Assembly (NCBI GenBank): GCA_009697105.1
Contig: SIAQ01000044.1
Span: 1-38,552, forward strand
Direction of reading: 5' to 3'
Length of the DNA stretch: 38,552 bases
Source: Gemmataceae bacterium
GTDB lineage: Bacteria; Planctomycetota; Planctomycetia; Gemmatales; Gemmataceae
Positions 25,399-34,928 of the stretch are shown here, one piece after another; positions within the stretch are counted from its first letter, which is position 1, and every line of letters starts with the position of its first letter. The translations under genes and the position numbers were made by a program. Below the pieces are notes generated by a model, which was not told the origin of the DNA, did not search any database, and saw only the letters and a program-made list of their open reading frames with translations.

Positions 25399-25713
25399 CT
25401 AGCCTTTCGCAACAAGGCACCATTGAAGTAGTTGCTGCCGCGAAATAGTCAGATTCTGCAAACGAGCCTCGCCACGTTCGTTCATCGCTTTCAACGTCAC
25501 GAGCATCGACTGGTAATTGTCGTAGAAATAGCCCAGTGCGACATAGACCTGTTCAGGCCAAAGGTCGGCCTGTTGCCTCAGCATTTCCTCTGCGGACCAG
25601 CCGTAATAATAATGCTCCGCAGCCAAGGTCACGACCGTGTAGCGCGTATTGGCGATGCGCGGCGTGCCGCTCTCGTCGCATTCGATATGAGGATAGATGG
25701 ATGTGGTAACCAT
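25399..25713 (-). CDS. DUF433 family protein (antitoxin-like)
   Basis: The preferred start is ATG 25713, giving 104 residues; a GTG three codons upstream is possible but lies too close to the AGAGG site. The pattern YPHIECDESGTPRIANTRYTVV, then GWSAEEMLRQQADLWPEQVYVALGYFYDN, matches DUF433, a small winged-helix family often paired with a PIN-like DUF5615 toxin. No such toxin is adjacent here, so it is an orphan. The long aromatic-rich helix (HYYYG) is normal for the family. It is convergent with the Uma2 remnant. Confidence 0.82.
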   Translation of the reverse strand: MVTTSIYPHIECDESGTPRIANTRYTVVTLAAEHYYYGWSAEEMLRQQADLWPEQVYVALGYFYDNYQSMLVTLKAMNERGEARLQNLTISRQQLLQWCLVAKG

Positions 25714-26194
25714 GCCGTTCACAGCCTCTGATTCGGATTTCCTCTGCTTTCATATTGTAACAGTTCAGCCGTAGAATTGCAGGCGGAGGAGCATGCGAGC
25801 GATCAATGTGGCGAAGACGCAATCGCAGCGAATACGGTGTTGCAACGCATAAATCGCAAGGTGGTAACAAGGCTGCCGAGCGCCGTCCGGCGCAGCAAGA
25901 ACGCTGCTTCCGATCATGGCAAAGAACCCGCATGCACTGGTGGCGGTGGCGTGAACTGAACCAACCAAATATTCTTTCCTTCCCAGGCGAACGGAAATTG
26001 ACTTGACATTCGGGTTCCGAACGTGGAAAATCTAATACTGTCAACCCAACCTATCTCCGCCCTGAAGGCCTGAGATCAGATTCGCGTTAACTGCATACGG
26101 CGAATCGCAGAGACTCGGATGTCTTGTCCTCTCGTCCTCTCGTCCGTCAAGCAATGGCTCTTATTGATATAGAAAAACCCTCTGGAGGTACAGC
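25714..26194. other. Intergenic region without recognised gene
   Basis: Short open frames exist on both strands (for example 25765-25968 minus), but none has a ribosome site or family motif I recognise. A TTGACA (26003-26008) with a 17-base spacer to GAAAAT could serve the gene at 26195, but this is weak. GGAGGT at 26183-26188 is the ribosome site of that gene. Confidence 0.4.
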
Positions 26195-27381
26195 ATGGTT
26201 CCGCTCCTCAGCTTCAATGCCGCATTTGCGCATTTTGAACAGAATTTATGGCGCGTGGCCTCGCATTGCCAATACCCACTGCGTTTGGAAATCGATTGGA
26301 ACGGTGTCACTATGGGGCACGGTTTTGTAAGCCTTCGAAATTTGTTGAAGAAGGTGCGCGTGCCTGTTTTCCTTCGCGTGACAATGCTGGATCCACGTTG
26401 GGAGTTGCTGGACAAACTTAACGTAGATTGGCGTTATGATACAAATCATTATTATCGCAGTCTTCTGAGGTTCTTCGATCGGAACTTGAAATTCGGAAAC
26501 GTGAGAGGAGAACTTTTCACCTACAGGCAAGAGCCAAGCATCCATGGATTTTCGTTGGATAATCGCTACTTCTATCTGACCAACACCGAGCAATGTGGCA
26601 ACCAACTGGAGATAATTGAGACAGACGGATACCAGTTCCTGATGTCGGGCCACGATTCCGAAGAAAGGATTTCGTTATTTCGATCAGCTTCCAAGAGACT
26701 TTCTGAGAAGCAGGTCTGGCCTCCGGCCATCGACTTGAATTCCACGGGCGAGAGGCATGTTGAGATTCGTGGCCGCCTTGCGGATGCCGCCCGCCGTGCT
26801 CTTACGGGCGACCGGGAAGATTATGAATCCTACATCAAGACACTCATGGTTGGGTGGATAATGGAACAACTCCGGAATTTGGATCCCGGCATGCCGTCGG
26901 AAACCAAGGCGAAGCAGAGCGGTGATCTGCGCGAAGAAGCGAAAAAAAAACAACTGCATCTGATGGAGTATCCGAATTTGATTCTGGATTGGATCATTGG
27001 AGAGTTTCCGGGGCTGACGGCAACCGCGGGTCAGACGCACGTTGCCATAAGTTCGAGTCAACTGTCGAATGGTAGCGCCCCAAATACTACGCCAATTGCC
27101 CTTGCACCGATTGTTCCCTTGTGCTCGCCGGAGAGTTCCGATGAGAACTCCCCGCTTTCTGCTCGCTCGCCAGGAGGTGGAAATTACCCGATTCGGCATT
27201 TGGCGCCCTCAAGAAACAACTAGAGCGAGAACGAATTCGAAATCCGACGTGCTACGTAGAGGTGGAGTCAGCCACTGGAATGCAATCTCGCCGCGAACCG
27301 AAGTACCTGTATTATCCACTTCGCGTTGGACACATCAAAAGCAAGTTGGAAAAGTCCCGCGAACGTCTCACGAAAGAATAG
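26195..27381 (+). CDS. Orphan protein, possible PLD-like domain; likely C-terminal frameshift
   Basis: The start ATG 26195 follows GGAGGT with a seven-base gap. The literal frame gives 342 residues, ending at 27223. Residues 40-150 (VPVFLRVTMLDPRW, GNVRGELFTYRQ, HGFSLDNRYFYLTN) follow the order of elements in small phospholipase-D-like sensor domains of prokaryotic regulators; the canonical HKD pair is not evident, so this is only a suggestion. The region is noticeably AT-richer than its neighbours, hinting at transfer. After GGGNYP the literal tail looks random. The frame one base back reads DSAFGALKKQLERERIRNPT, then CYVEVESATGMQSRREPKYL, to TAG 27379-27381. It is protein-like and has no start of its own. 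A missing C in CCC (27187-27189) would join them, giving about 394 residues. Confidence 0.55.
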
Positions 27382-27558
27382 TTTGGCCGCCTTCGTCTGG
27401 AAATGAGGCATCTTTGCCACAAACCCCGTCCCTCGAACGTCATTTTCACGAAGTTAATTCGATCGTTTTGATAAAGTCCCCTCGTCAATTGTGATCCGCC
27501 CGTCTCCGGCGCTGGGCTGGCTGCGGGACTGATCGGCAACTTATTAGGGGGTTTTATC

Positions 27559-28116
27559 ATGTTCGCGAAGAAAATCTTGGTGGTGGCCATCGTTCTCCTC
27601 GGAATGGTGCCGAAAGAGGCAAACGCCAGCTACGTCGCTCCTTCCTCGTCACTGCAGTTGCTTGCTTGCGGCCCGTACGCGTGCTACGGCACCTTGCCCT
27701 ACCTCGCCTACAATCCGAATGGGTGCGCCCTTCCCGGCGCAAATCCGTACTCCATCCCTGGCTGTTCGGTCACAGGCACACGAGTGGGCACCACGACACA
27801 GTGTGTCGCCTTCGCACGAACCGTTACCGGTGCGCCCGCAACCGGTGGCAGCGGTGAAAATTGGCGGCGCGGTAAGCAGGTTGTTGGCGGCAACGTGCCT
27901 GTGGGCACGCTGATCGCCACGTTCGTTTGGAACCAACAACTCGGTCGCTATGTTTACAGCGGCCACACTTGCGTGTTCCGTGGTTACGGTTCGTCTGGCA
28001 GTCTTTTGGCCTGGTCGCAAAACTGGCCAGCCGGGCTCGGTTGTGTAGTGGCCCACAGCATCTCAGGCAATAGCGGCGGCGTTACCGACCCGCGTAGCTA
28101 CTACGTTGTTGAGTAG
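27559..28116 (+). CDS. Secreted BPSL0067-like cysteine amidase candidate
   Basis: The product has 185 residues. The signal peptide is residues 1-23 (ends EANAS); AGGGGG lies seven bases before ATG 27559. The mature part shows the order of the BPSL0067 family, an NlpC/P60-like group: QCVAFARTVTGAP (Cys82 as nucleophile candidate), NWRRGKQVVGG, VPVGTLIATF (115-122), and SGHTCVFRGY (His136 as base). Such enzymes cleave peptidoglycan amide bonds or act as secreted effectors. There are seven further cysteines in the mature part, unusual for the family, suggesting disulfides. It stands alone, between the AT-rich orphan and the flavoprotein gene. Assignment is by motif only. Confidence 0.7.
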   Translation: MFAKKILVVAIVLLGMVPKEANASYVAPSSSLQLLACGPYACYGTLPYLAYNPNGCALPGANPYSIPGCSVTGTRVGTTTQCVAFARTVTGAPATGGSGENWRRGKQVVGGNVPVGTLIATFVWNQQLGRYVYSGHTCVFRGYGSSGSLLAWSQNWPAGLGCVVAHSISGNSGGVTDPRSYYVVE

Positions 28117-28151
28117 TTTGAATTCGTCAAGGAAGATGTAGATCCAACAAA

Positions 28152-28191
28152 GAGCCCCGCCGCATTCGCACCCTCGGCGGGGTACTTTGTC
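28152..28191. terminator. Candidate bidirectional terminator
   Basis: The GC stem CCCCGCCG / CGGCGGGG with a 12-base loop is flanked by weak T-rich tracts (TACTTTGT one way, CTCTTTGTT the other). It lies between the convergent amidase-like and flavoprotein genes, where a shared terminator is expected. Confidence 0.55.
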
Positions 28192-28222
28192 CGTCTTCCA
28201 GCCTTCAAATCGCTGCCTAATC

Positions 28223-29770
28223 TTACGCCGCCCCCAACTTCTCCTCTTGCTTCACGCGCGTCGGGACCATTCGCAACCCCGTCGCGCCGCCGCCGCCGGC
28301 GACGCCTTGGGCTTCGCCGGCTTTGCCGCCTTCGTGGTACTCGGCGTCCTGGTTGACTTCCCACAGGTCGAATAGCTTTTCGCCGGCGACGATGTTTTTC
28401 GCGCACAGCATGGCCGTCATCATGGCGTGGTCCTGGTTGTTGTACTTGTGCATGCCATTACGGCCGACCAGGTACAGGTTCGGGTAGTTCTTGTCCAGTT
28501 CCGCACGGATCGTGTTGACGTGCATCGAATACTCGTCGTCATACACGGGATACGCTTTCGGCTGCCGCACAACCGTGCCATCGACGATATCTTCCGGCTT
28601 AGCGATGCCGATCTTCGCGAGTTCGCGCTTCGCTTGCTCGATCAAGTCGGCGTCTCTGGAGGTCCAGAGGCCGTCGCCCTCGAAGCAGAAATATTCCAGG
28701 CCGTAGCAGGTCATGGTTGGATCGGGTACCATTTCCGGCGACCAGCTTTTGAAGTTCTGGATGCGGCCCACTTGCACGCTCGGGTCGTGGATATAAATCC
28801 AGTTGTCGTCGAAGGCCTGGCGGTCCTTGAGGATCAACACAACCGTGAGGAAGTCGCGGTATTTCAGCAAATCGGCGGCCTTGATGACATGCTCAGGCAT
28901 CTTCGGCGTGATGCCGTTGACGAGCTGCTTCATCGGGGCCGACGAGATGACGTGCTTCGATTCGATCGAGTGCTTGTTGCCGTCTTTGTCTTGATAGGTC
29001 GTGGTCCAGAGTTTGGACTCGGCATCGTAATGACAGGCGACGACCTTCATGCCCATTTCGATGTCGCCGCCCATTTTCTTGATCTTCTCAGCGGCGGCGT
29101 CCCACATCATGCCGGGGCCTTGGCGCGGGTAGCGGAAGGTGTCGATCAGCGACTTGATGACTTTGCTCTTGTCCGCACCCGCTGGCGGCGTCTTCTTTTT
29201 GAAGAGCGCGTTCCAGATCGCCGAGGCCAGCGATAGACCCTTGATGCGCTGGGCGGCCCAGTCGGCGGAGATTTCCTTGCAGCTCATGCCCCAGACTTTT
29301 TCGGTGTAGGTCTTGAAGAAGATGTTGAACAGCCGTTTGCCAAACTGGTTGGAAACCCAGTCCTCGAAGTTCTTCGGGTGCTTCGTCGGCATCACGCACG
29401 CCTTCAGGTACGAGAGCACGCAATGCGTCGATTCAAAGATGCCGAGTTTACGCAACGCCTCGCCGGCCTTGAGCGGGTAGGCGAAGAAGTTGTCGCGATA
29501 AAAGATGCGCGACGAGCGTGGGCGATCGAGCATGTCGTCGGGCAGCAGTTCGGTCCACATGTCTTCGACTTCCTTCGACTTCGAGAAGAAGCGATGGCCG
29601 CCGATGTCGAAGTGGTAGCCCTTGTATTTCGCCGTCCGCGCGATGCCGCCGACGTAAACGGGGTCGGCTTCGAGGATGGTAACGGGCACGTTGTCCTTGC
29701 TAAGCAAGTAGCCCGCGGTCAAGCCGGCCGGACCAGCACCGATGATGGTGACAGAGCTGGGATGTGTCAT
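28223..29770 (-). CDS. NAD(P)/FAD-dependent oxidoreductase, UDP-galactopyranose mutase-like
   Basis: The product has 515 residues. The dinucleotide-binding fingerprint is [17 protein letters not shown] (7-23), with the second motif [29 protein letters not shown] typical of the protoporphyrinogen oxidase/amine oxidase superfamily and of UDP-galactopyranose-mutase-like sugar enzymes ([24 protein letters not shown]). The C-terminal FAD motif region is [22 protein letters not shown]. These proteins often occur with glycosyltransferase genes and may rearrange or oxidise activated sugars or lipid carriers. GAGG precedes ATG 29770. It lies downstream of the polytopic GT-C-like and GtrA genes on the same strand. 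The substrate is unknown. Confidence 0.88.
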   Translation of the reverse strand: MTHPSSVTIIGAGPAGLTAGYLLSKDNVPVTILEADPVYVGGIARTAKYKGYHFDIGGHRFFSKSKEVEDMWTELLPDDMLDRPRSSRIFYRDNFFAYPLKAGEALRKLGIFESTHCVLSYLKACVMPTKHPKNFEDWVSNQFGKRLFNIFFKTYTEKVWGMSCKEISADWAAQRIKGLSLASAIWNALFKKKTPPAGADKSKVIKSLIDTFRYPRQGPGMMWDAAAEKIKKMGGDIEMGMKVVACHYDAESKLWTTTYQDKDGNKHSIESKHVISSAPMKQLVNGITPKMPEHVIKAADLLKYRDFLTVVLILKDRQAFDDNWIYIHDPSVQVGRIQNFKSWSPEMVPDPTMTCYGLEYFCFEGDGLWTSRDADLIEQAKRELAKIGIAKPEDIVDGTVVRQPKAYPVYDDEYSMHVNTIRAELDKNYPNLYLVGRNGMHKYNNQDHAMMTAMLCAKNIVAGEKLFDLWEVNQDAEYHEGGKAGEAQGVAGGGGATGLRMVPTRVKQEEKLGAA

Positions 29771-29809
29771 GGGGAATACCTCGGAAAGGGGATAATGGTT
29801 ATCTTTCTC

Positions 29810-29890
29810 GTTTAGCCGCTCGCTTTCGGCGAGCGCGAACAGTTACAGGCCAACACGCAGGTCGCGCTCGCCGAAAGCGAGCGGCTAAAC
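29810..29890. repeat. GTTTAGCCG-family palindromic repeat
   Basis: The left arm GTTTAGCCGCTCGCTTTCGG pairs with the right arm ending CCGAAAGCGAGCGGCTAAAC. The flanking bases CTC (29807-29809 and 29891-29893) may be a 3-bp target duplication. It occupies the gap between the GT-C-like gene and the flavoprotein gene. Confidence 0.88.
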
Positions 29891-29891
29891 C

Positions 29892-31895
29892 TCAGCGTCC
29901 ACGTGCCGCGATGCGAATGCCGGTTGATACACCGCTGGCCTTTCGCATCTTGACACAGTCATACAAGTACACTCGGCCATTCGTGGCGGAGTAAAGGCCG
30001 TCAAAACAATGCGGAATCACGATGTAATCGAGCGCGGGGTCATTAGCCAAGCGGACGAGGTCGAGCGCGGTCGGGGCGGGGCCGTCGAACTTTTCGTGGA
30101 ACAGATTCTCCATGCCGACCTTCTTGGCATCGTCGAGGAAGAACGCCTCCTTGCGTTGGCGTGCCATCTCGAACTTGGCGACCAGGCCGATTCGACGTTG
30201 CAATTCGATCGCGGTTTGGCGTTGGAACATCACGCCGGCAGTTTGGATGATGTCGAAGTAGCTCGTCGCCGGCACATCAATCCAGAGCAAGTCGGCACGA
30301 TTCAGCGAGCAGTAGACGCTCGGATGTCGGCCATCCGCCTTGCCCTGTTCGCCGAGTTGTTCGCGAATGAAGGCGATGTCCTGGCCGAGCCGAGTGTAGT
30401 CACGGCGAAAGGTTGGGCAGGCCTCGGTCGCGAACCATGCGGACGGGACGATCATCGCCAGCACCAGCGCCGCCCAGCGGACCGTAGCCTGAGCGGGCCA
30501 GGCGTTCCAGATGCTCGCGGCAATGCAGATACCGACGAGCCAAAGGAACGGATGGAACAAATCGAACAGCGCGAATTCGTTGAGATCGAAATGCTGTGAG
30601 ATGACTTCACGCTTTGAAGCGAAGAACCACCAGCGATAGGTCATCCAGCCGAGCGCACCAAGCACAAAGCCGCAGGCGAGGCCAAGCCACCACCAGTTGG
30701 AACCGAGCCCGTCGCGGTTCAGCACGGCGAGGCCCATCGAAAGCGCCAAGGCCATTACGATGATCGTCAACTCCTGTTGAGCGAGGTTGCCGACGGCGAA
30801 GAACGCGATCATCGTCAGAGCACCGAGCCGAGCGGGCAGAGATTCAGCGACGCTCCATCGGACGATGAACGCGAAGGCGAGCGGGATTTGCAGAACCTTC
30901 AATATCCACAGGACACGATAAGGTTGCCCTTGAAATAGCAGAGCATAAGGCGACAGCGACGCAACAAGCGTCACCAGAAAGCCCGCCGACCCTGCCAAGG
31001 CCGCCGCGAGCAAGAATCGTTGACGATTCGGCTGGCTCTTGAACAGCCAGGCCGCACCGGCGACGGGCAGCACCAATGCCAGCGCGAGGTTCAGCCAATC
31101 CTTGGTGTCCCAGGTATCGGGATAGTTGTAACCGACGGCGACGCGGATGAACGAATGCCAGTCCTCATCGATCACTCCAAACATTTGCGCGCTTACGACA
31201 GGCAGCGCCAGCAGCACCGCAGCCATCGCCGAAACACTGACGAGCAAGCCGCCGAACCAACGCACAGGCAGATATTTCATCGTGAGGTAGCTGCACGCAA
31301 TCAGTACGCCGCCGAACGCCATCAGCGGATGCATCGCAAGACCCGCGGCGAGCAGGAATCCCGTAGAGAGATAGCTGCGTTGTAGTAATCGCTCAATCGC
31401 AAACAGCGTCATGGCCGAGCCGATCGTTCGCGGCGTGAAGAACTGCTCGTGAACCATGAAGATGTCGCACCCGCCAAACGCTAAGGGCGCCGTGGCGAGA
31501 TAGATCAGCGACATCGTGGAAACAATCGGATCGGGTATGAGCGTGCGTATCAGGCGGAACAAGGCAAACAAAAATAGCGTGTTGAAGATCAGGTAGAACG
31601 TGAAAAACACGGGCCGCACGCCGAACTCGCGGACTATCGGGCCGGCAACCTGCGAGAAGGCCGAGTAACGATCCTGCGAACCGTAGCGAAGGAACACGTC
31701 GTCGGCGTAGGCGCCGTCCTCGGCGTGATTGAGGGCTTGCAGACTATACAAGCGAGCATCGTGAGAGGTTGAGGTGCAGGGCCGAGCGATGGCGTTAACA
31801 GCGAGGAGGAGCACGAACAACGTCCACGAGCGTTCCGCGAGGTCGCGGATTGTGCCGGCTGCGCCGGTGATCCAGGTTGGAAGGGATTCGTGCAT
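29892..31895 (-). CDS. Polytopic membrane protein, GT-C glycosyltransferase-like
   Basis: From ATG 31895 the product has 667 residues; the TTG two codons upstream is an alternative, and neither has a clear ribosome site. A first hydrophobic helix (about 22-42) is followed by an extracytoplasmic loop with HDARLYSLQAL and EDGAYADDVFLRYG, where acidic residues lie as in the first loop of GT-C glycosyltransferases. About a dozen helices follow to residue 490, then a soluble extracytoplasmic C-terminal domain of about 170 residues. It resembles an uncharacterised planctomycete family (possibly DUF6798). Neighbouring GtrA and the mutase-like flavoprotein suggest lipid-linked sugar transfer for the cell envelope. 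This is inference. The stop lies one base from the adjacent palindrome. Confidence 0.75.
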   Translation of the reverse strand: MHESLPTWITGAAGTIRDLAERSWTLFVLLLAVNAIARPCTSTSHDARLYSLQALNHAEDGAYADDVFLRYGSQDRYSAFSQVAGPIVREFGVRPVFFTFYLIFNTLFLFALFRLIRTLIPDPIVSTMSLIYLATAPLAFGGCDIFMVHEQFFTPRTIGSAMTLFAIERLLQRSYLSTGFLLAAGLAMHPLMAFGGVLIACSYLTMKYLPVRWFGGLLVSVSAMAAVLLALPVVSAQMFGVIDEDWHSFIRVAVGYNYPDTWDTKDWLNLALALVLPVAGAAWLFKSQPNRQRFLLAAALAGSAGFLVTLVASLSPYALLFQGQPYRVLWILKVLQIPLAFAFIVRWSVAESLPARLGALTMIAFFAVGNLAQQELTIIVMALALSMGLAVLNRDGLGSNWWWLGLACGFVLGALGWMTYRWWFFASKREVISQHFDLNEFALFDLFHPFLWLVGICIAASIWNAWPAQATVRWAALVLAMIVPSAWFATEACPTFRRDYTRLGQDIAFIREQLGEQGKADGRHPSVYCSLNRADLLWIDVPATSYFDIIQTAGVMFQRQTAIELQRRIGLVAKFEMARQRKEAFFLDDAKKVGMENLFHEKFDGPAPTALDLVRLANDPALDYIVIPHCFDGLYSATNGRVYLYDCVKMRKASGVSTGIRIAARGR

Positions 31896-32135
31896 TGGCA
31901 ATCGACAGATGGAGAGAAAAACGATTCCGTGTTTTCATCCCAACTATAGGTCAGGTTTTTTCGATTGGGGGAAATATGCTGAAAAATGTTGCCGTACCTT
32001 TACAGATTGGTTGGAGCGACGATCCGGATTGCAGTGGGTTTTCAGTAATGCAAAGTAGCTCGTTATCGAATTTTATTTTTTCTGCTTTCGGATTAGCGCT
32101 CGCAACTATGCCTTTCAACGTATGTGCCATCTGCA

Positions 32136-32579
32136 TTACTCCGCGGCTATCTGCTTGTCCTCCGCACGAAACAGCAGGTACTTTCGGCTCAGGAAGTTCC
32201 ACGTGAACGCCAGCCCGACCGCACCGAGTTTTGCCAATTCGACGGGAGCACCGCCGAAATCGTGGACTAGTAACATCACCAGCCAGGTTATGCCCAGCCC
32301 GACAAGCGATAGCACAGTAAAAGCGGCGAACCCGACGGCATCCGCCTTGAGTGACGTCGAGAACACCCAGGCGGAGCAAAGCACATATTGCAAGACCCCG
32401 CCCGCGAGATAGCCGATGACCGCGCCGGCGAGGGCGTGCATGCTCAGCAATCGTATGCAGATTTCGAGAATCGTGAAATCGACCGCCAACGCCAAAATCG
32501 ACGCCAGTAATGCGCGAGGCACCTGCAAAAAGATCGATTCCACCGGCGACACGATCCATTGTGTCAAAGCGCGTACCAT
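32136..32579 (-). CDS. GtrA family membrane protein
   Basis: The product has 147 residues with four transmembrane helices (about 20-45, 50-72, 82-103, 115-135). The family marks are LLASILALAVDFTILEICIR near the start and GAVGLAFTWNFLSRKYLLFR at the end (xxNFxxxRxxxF). GtrA proteins are thought to help move lipid-linked sugars across the membrane for surface glycan modification. It is the first gene of the set GtrA, GT-C-like protein, flavoprotein, all on the minus strand, although 240 bp separates it from the next gene. Confidence 0.92.
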   Translation of the reverse strand: MVRALTQWIVSPVESIFLQVPRALLASILALAVDFTILEICIRLLSMHALAGAVIGYLAGGVLQYVLCSAWVFSTSLKADAVGFAAFTVLSLVGLGITWLVMLLVHDFGGAPVELAKLGAVGLAFTWNFLSRKYLLFRAEDKQIAAE

Positions 32580-32712
32580 GGACTAGCTCCATGCCAAAGG
32601 GGAATTGAACGAGATCAAGTCCGATGCGCAAATATAGGTCGCGATTTTCGGAGATGAGAAAAATCAGACAATTTCCGCTTGCGGCTTAGCGCTCGCATTT
32701 TCACTCCAAGGA

Positions 32713-34548
32713 TTATCCGCCCGTTCCCGCGTGCTCTTTGATAATCGCGAGCACCAACGCTCCATAGGTGCGCAGCTTGGCGTCGCCGATGCCGCGCACC
32801 GCGCGAAGCTCTTCCGGCGTTGCCGGTTTGACACGGGCCAGCTGGCGCAACGTCTCGTCGCTAAAGATGACGTAGGGCGGTTTCTGAATCTCCTTCGCTA
32901 ACGCAAACCGCCACGCTCGCAGCGCATCGAACAGCTTGCGGTCTACGCCGATCCACGACGTCTCGTCGGCACGCGATTGCTTGACCTTCTCCGACTTCTT
33001 TCGGCTCACGGGTTGCAGCAAATGCACCTTCGTAAAGTTGCCCTTCATGACCTCCCACGAGGCCAGGTTCAGCTTCAGCACGGGATACTCGTCCTCGGAT
33101 TTCACAAGCAACCCTTGGCCGATCAGTTGGAAAATCCAATCGCGAACCACGTTCTTGGCTTGATCCTTAAGCAAGCCATAGGTGCTGAGTTCATTGTGCT
33201 GATACTGCCGCACGCGCTCGTTGTCCTCGCCACGAAGGATGGAGATGACGTGGTTGACGCCAAAACGTTCGCGTACTCGTGCCACGCAAGAGAGGATTTT
33301 CTGAGCGACGATCAGCGCGTCGCCTACCTTTTCGACATCGCCCAAGCAGAGATCGCACGCGCCGCAGCTGGGTTCGTCGTACTCTTGGCCGAAATAATTG
33401 ACGAGCGCTTTGTGGCGACAGACCGCGCCGCGAGCATAACGATCGAGATCCTCGACATGCCTTAGCGCGTTCGGCAAGAAGTCCGGCCCGACGCTTGGCT
33501 CGCGTGCCGACTTTTCGAGAATCGCCTTCCACGTTAGCACGTCGGCACCGGAGTGCAGCAACACGCATTCCGCTTCCAGCCCATCGCGCCCGGCTCGGCC
33601 CGTTTCCTGCTGATAGTGCTCGATCGATTTCGGCATCGACGTGTGCAGAACAAAGCGAATGTTCGACCGATCGATCCCCATGCCAAATGCGATGGTAGCA
33701 ACGATCAGATCGCACTCTTCGTTGATAAACGCATCCTGCGCTCGGCTTCGGGCGTTCACGTCCAGGCCTGCGTGGTACGCCCTCGACTTGATGCCCCAGG
33801 TCGTCAGCTGGGCGTGCAGTTCGTCCACGTCGGTTCGGCGAAGACAGTAAATGATGCCCGCTTCGCCGCGATGGCGTTCGAGTACTTCCTTGACCTGACG
33901 ATCTTGGTCGCCACGCCGCAGCACGCGGAACGTCAGATTGGGCCGATCGAAGTTACCGACGTGAACGAGCGGATCGCGCAAGGCGAGTTCCTTGCAGATG
34001 TCCGCGCGAACTTGCTCGGTCGCGGTTGCCGTGAACGCATGCACGCTGGCCTTGGGATAGATATCCTTGATTCGGCTCAGCATGCGATAGTCGGGGCGAA
34101 AGTCATGTCCCCAATGGCTGATGCAGTGGGCCTCGTCGATCGCAAAGGTTCGCACATCGATATCGCGACAGAGGCTGATAAAATCGGGCGTGCCAAGCCG
34201 TTCGGGCGAGACATAGACGAGCCGAACCGCTCCGTCGCGGATGTCTTGCTCGTAGGATCGGCGTTCGACGGGGGTGAGCGTGCTGTCGAGTTGGATGGCG
34301 GGAATGCCGCACGCTTGGAGGCCATCGACCTGGTCCTTCATGAGGGCGATAAGCGGCGAGACGACGACGGTAGTGCCGCCGAGCGCGACGGCCGGCGCTT
34401 GAAAGCAAAGCGACTTCCCGCCGCCGGTGGGCAGCACAAGGAGCGAATCGCGGCTGTCGAGCATCGCCTGCATTGCCTCTTGTTGCAACGGACGAAACGA
34501 CGCGAAGCCCCAATGTTTTTGTACAAGTTGTTTTAGTCGATCAAGCAT
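32713..34548 (-). CDS. recQ: ATP-dependent DNA helicase RecQ
   Basis: The product has 611 residues and unwinds DNA 3' to 5' in recombination and repair. Helicase motifs: [12 protein letters not shown] (motif 0), TGGGKS (41-46, Walker A), DEAH (138-141), [10 protein letters not shown] (aromatic-rich loop), [25 protein letters not shown], and [11 protein letters not shown] (motif VI). The RecQ C-terminal zinc region has four cysteines ([12 protein letters not shown], then CGACDLC). A winged helix follows (about 415-500). The last 75 residues form one HRDC domain ([20 protein letters not shown]). The architecture is complete and of normal length. The gene stands alone. Confidence 0.97.
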   Translation of the reverse strand: MLDRLKQLVQKHWGFASFRPLQQEAMQAMLDSRDSLLVLPTGGGKSLCFQAPAVALGGTTVVVSPLIALMKDQVDGLQACGIPAIQLDSTLTPVERRSYEQDIRDGAVRLVYVSPERLGTPDFISLCRDIDVRTFAIDEAHCISHWGHDFRPDYRMLSRIKDIYPKASVHAFTATATEQVRADICKELALRDPLVHVGNFDRPNLTFRVLRRGDQDRQVKEVLERHRGEAGIIYCLRRTDVDELHAQLTTWGIKSRAYHAGLDVNARSRAQDAFINEECDLIVATIAFGMGIDRSNIRFVLHTSMPKSIEHYQQETGRAGRDGLEAECVLLHSGADVLTWKAILEKSAREPSVGPDFLPNALRHVEDLDRYARGAVCRHKALVNYFGQEYDEPSCGACDLCLGDVEKVGDALIVAQKILSCVARVRERFGVNHVISILRGEDNERVRQYQHNELSTYGLLKDQAKNVVRDWIFQLIGQGLLVKSEDEYPVLKLNLASWEVMKGNFTKVHLLQPVSRKKSEKVKQSRADETSWIGVDRKLFDALRAWRFALAKEIQKPPYVIFSDETLRQLARVKPATPEELRAVRGIGDAKLRTYGALVLAIIKEHAGTGG

Positions 34549-34928
34549 GGAGAGATTTTACCGCAAAAATCGCAATCGCCCTATGGGAAAATCAGCGGTC
34601 CGTAGCTAGCCCGCCATAAATGGCGGGCTATATTCTTGACGCGACCGACAGAGGCAATTTTCCGTCCGAGGCTGAAGCGTAAGCGAGGCGACCTGAATGC
34701 CTCGCTTACGCTTCAGCCTCGGAAATCACCTTTTGTCGGTGAAGTCATACTTGTAACCTTTACACAAAACATTGTAAATTTGGCAAAATCGCGTGTCTGG
34801 GTGGACTGGCCTTTCTTTTCCCGGCGCTGGCTGCTATCACCCGTTCGCGGCTGGATTGGCTTCGCATGGATAGCGTTGCATCCAGCCGAATGCCCACCAT
34901 CGGCAAATTGCCGGGAAGGATGCGACGT
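34549..34928. other. Intergenic region with a short palindrome and a mobile repeat
   Basis: TAGCCCGCCATAAATGGCGG plus GCTA (34607-34630) is a 24-base near-palindrome. The TGACGCG-family copy 2 follows at 34638-34747. Positions 34748-34910 hold nothing recognised. GGAAGG (34914-34919) is the ribosome site of the next gene. Confidence 0.6.
34638..34747. repeat. TGACGCG-family palindromic element, copy 2
   Basis: The ends are TGACGCGACCGACA and TTTTGTCGGTGAAGTCA; the core arms are GAGGCTGAAGCGTAAGCGAG and its complement. The flanks TTCT and TACT could be a 4-bp target duplication with one mismatch. Confidence 0.85.

Noticed and set aside
25765..25968. Minus-strand frame of 67 codons in the gap before the orphan gene
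   Set aside because: No ribosome site and no recognisable motif; possible remnant but not supportable.
33553..34536. Long plus-strand open frame opposite recQ
   Set aside because: It is a shadow of recQ in GC-rich DNA; the minus strand has all helicase motifs and this frame shows no family pattern.
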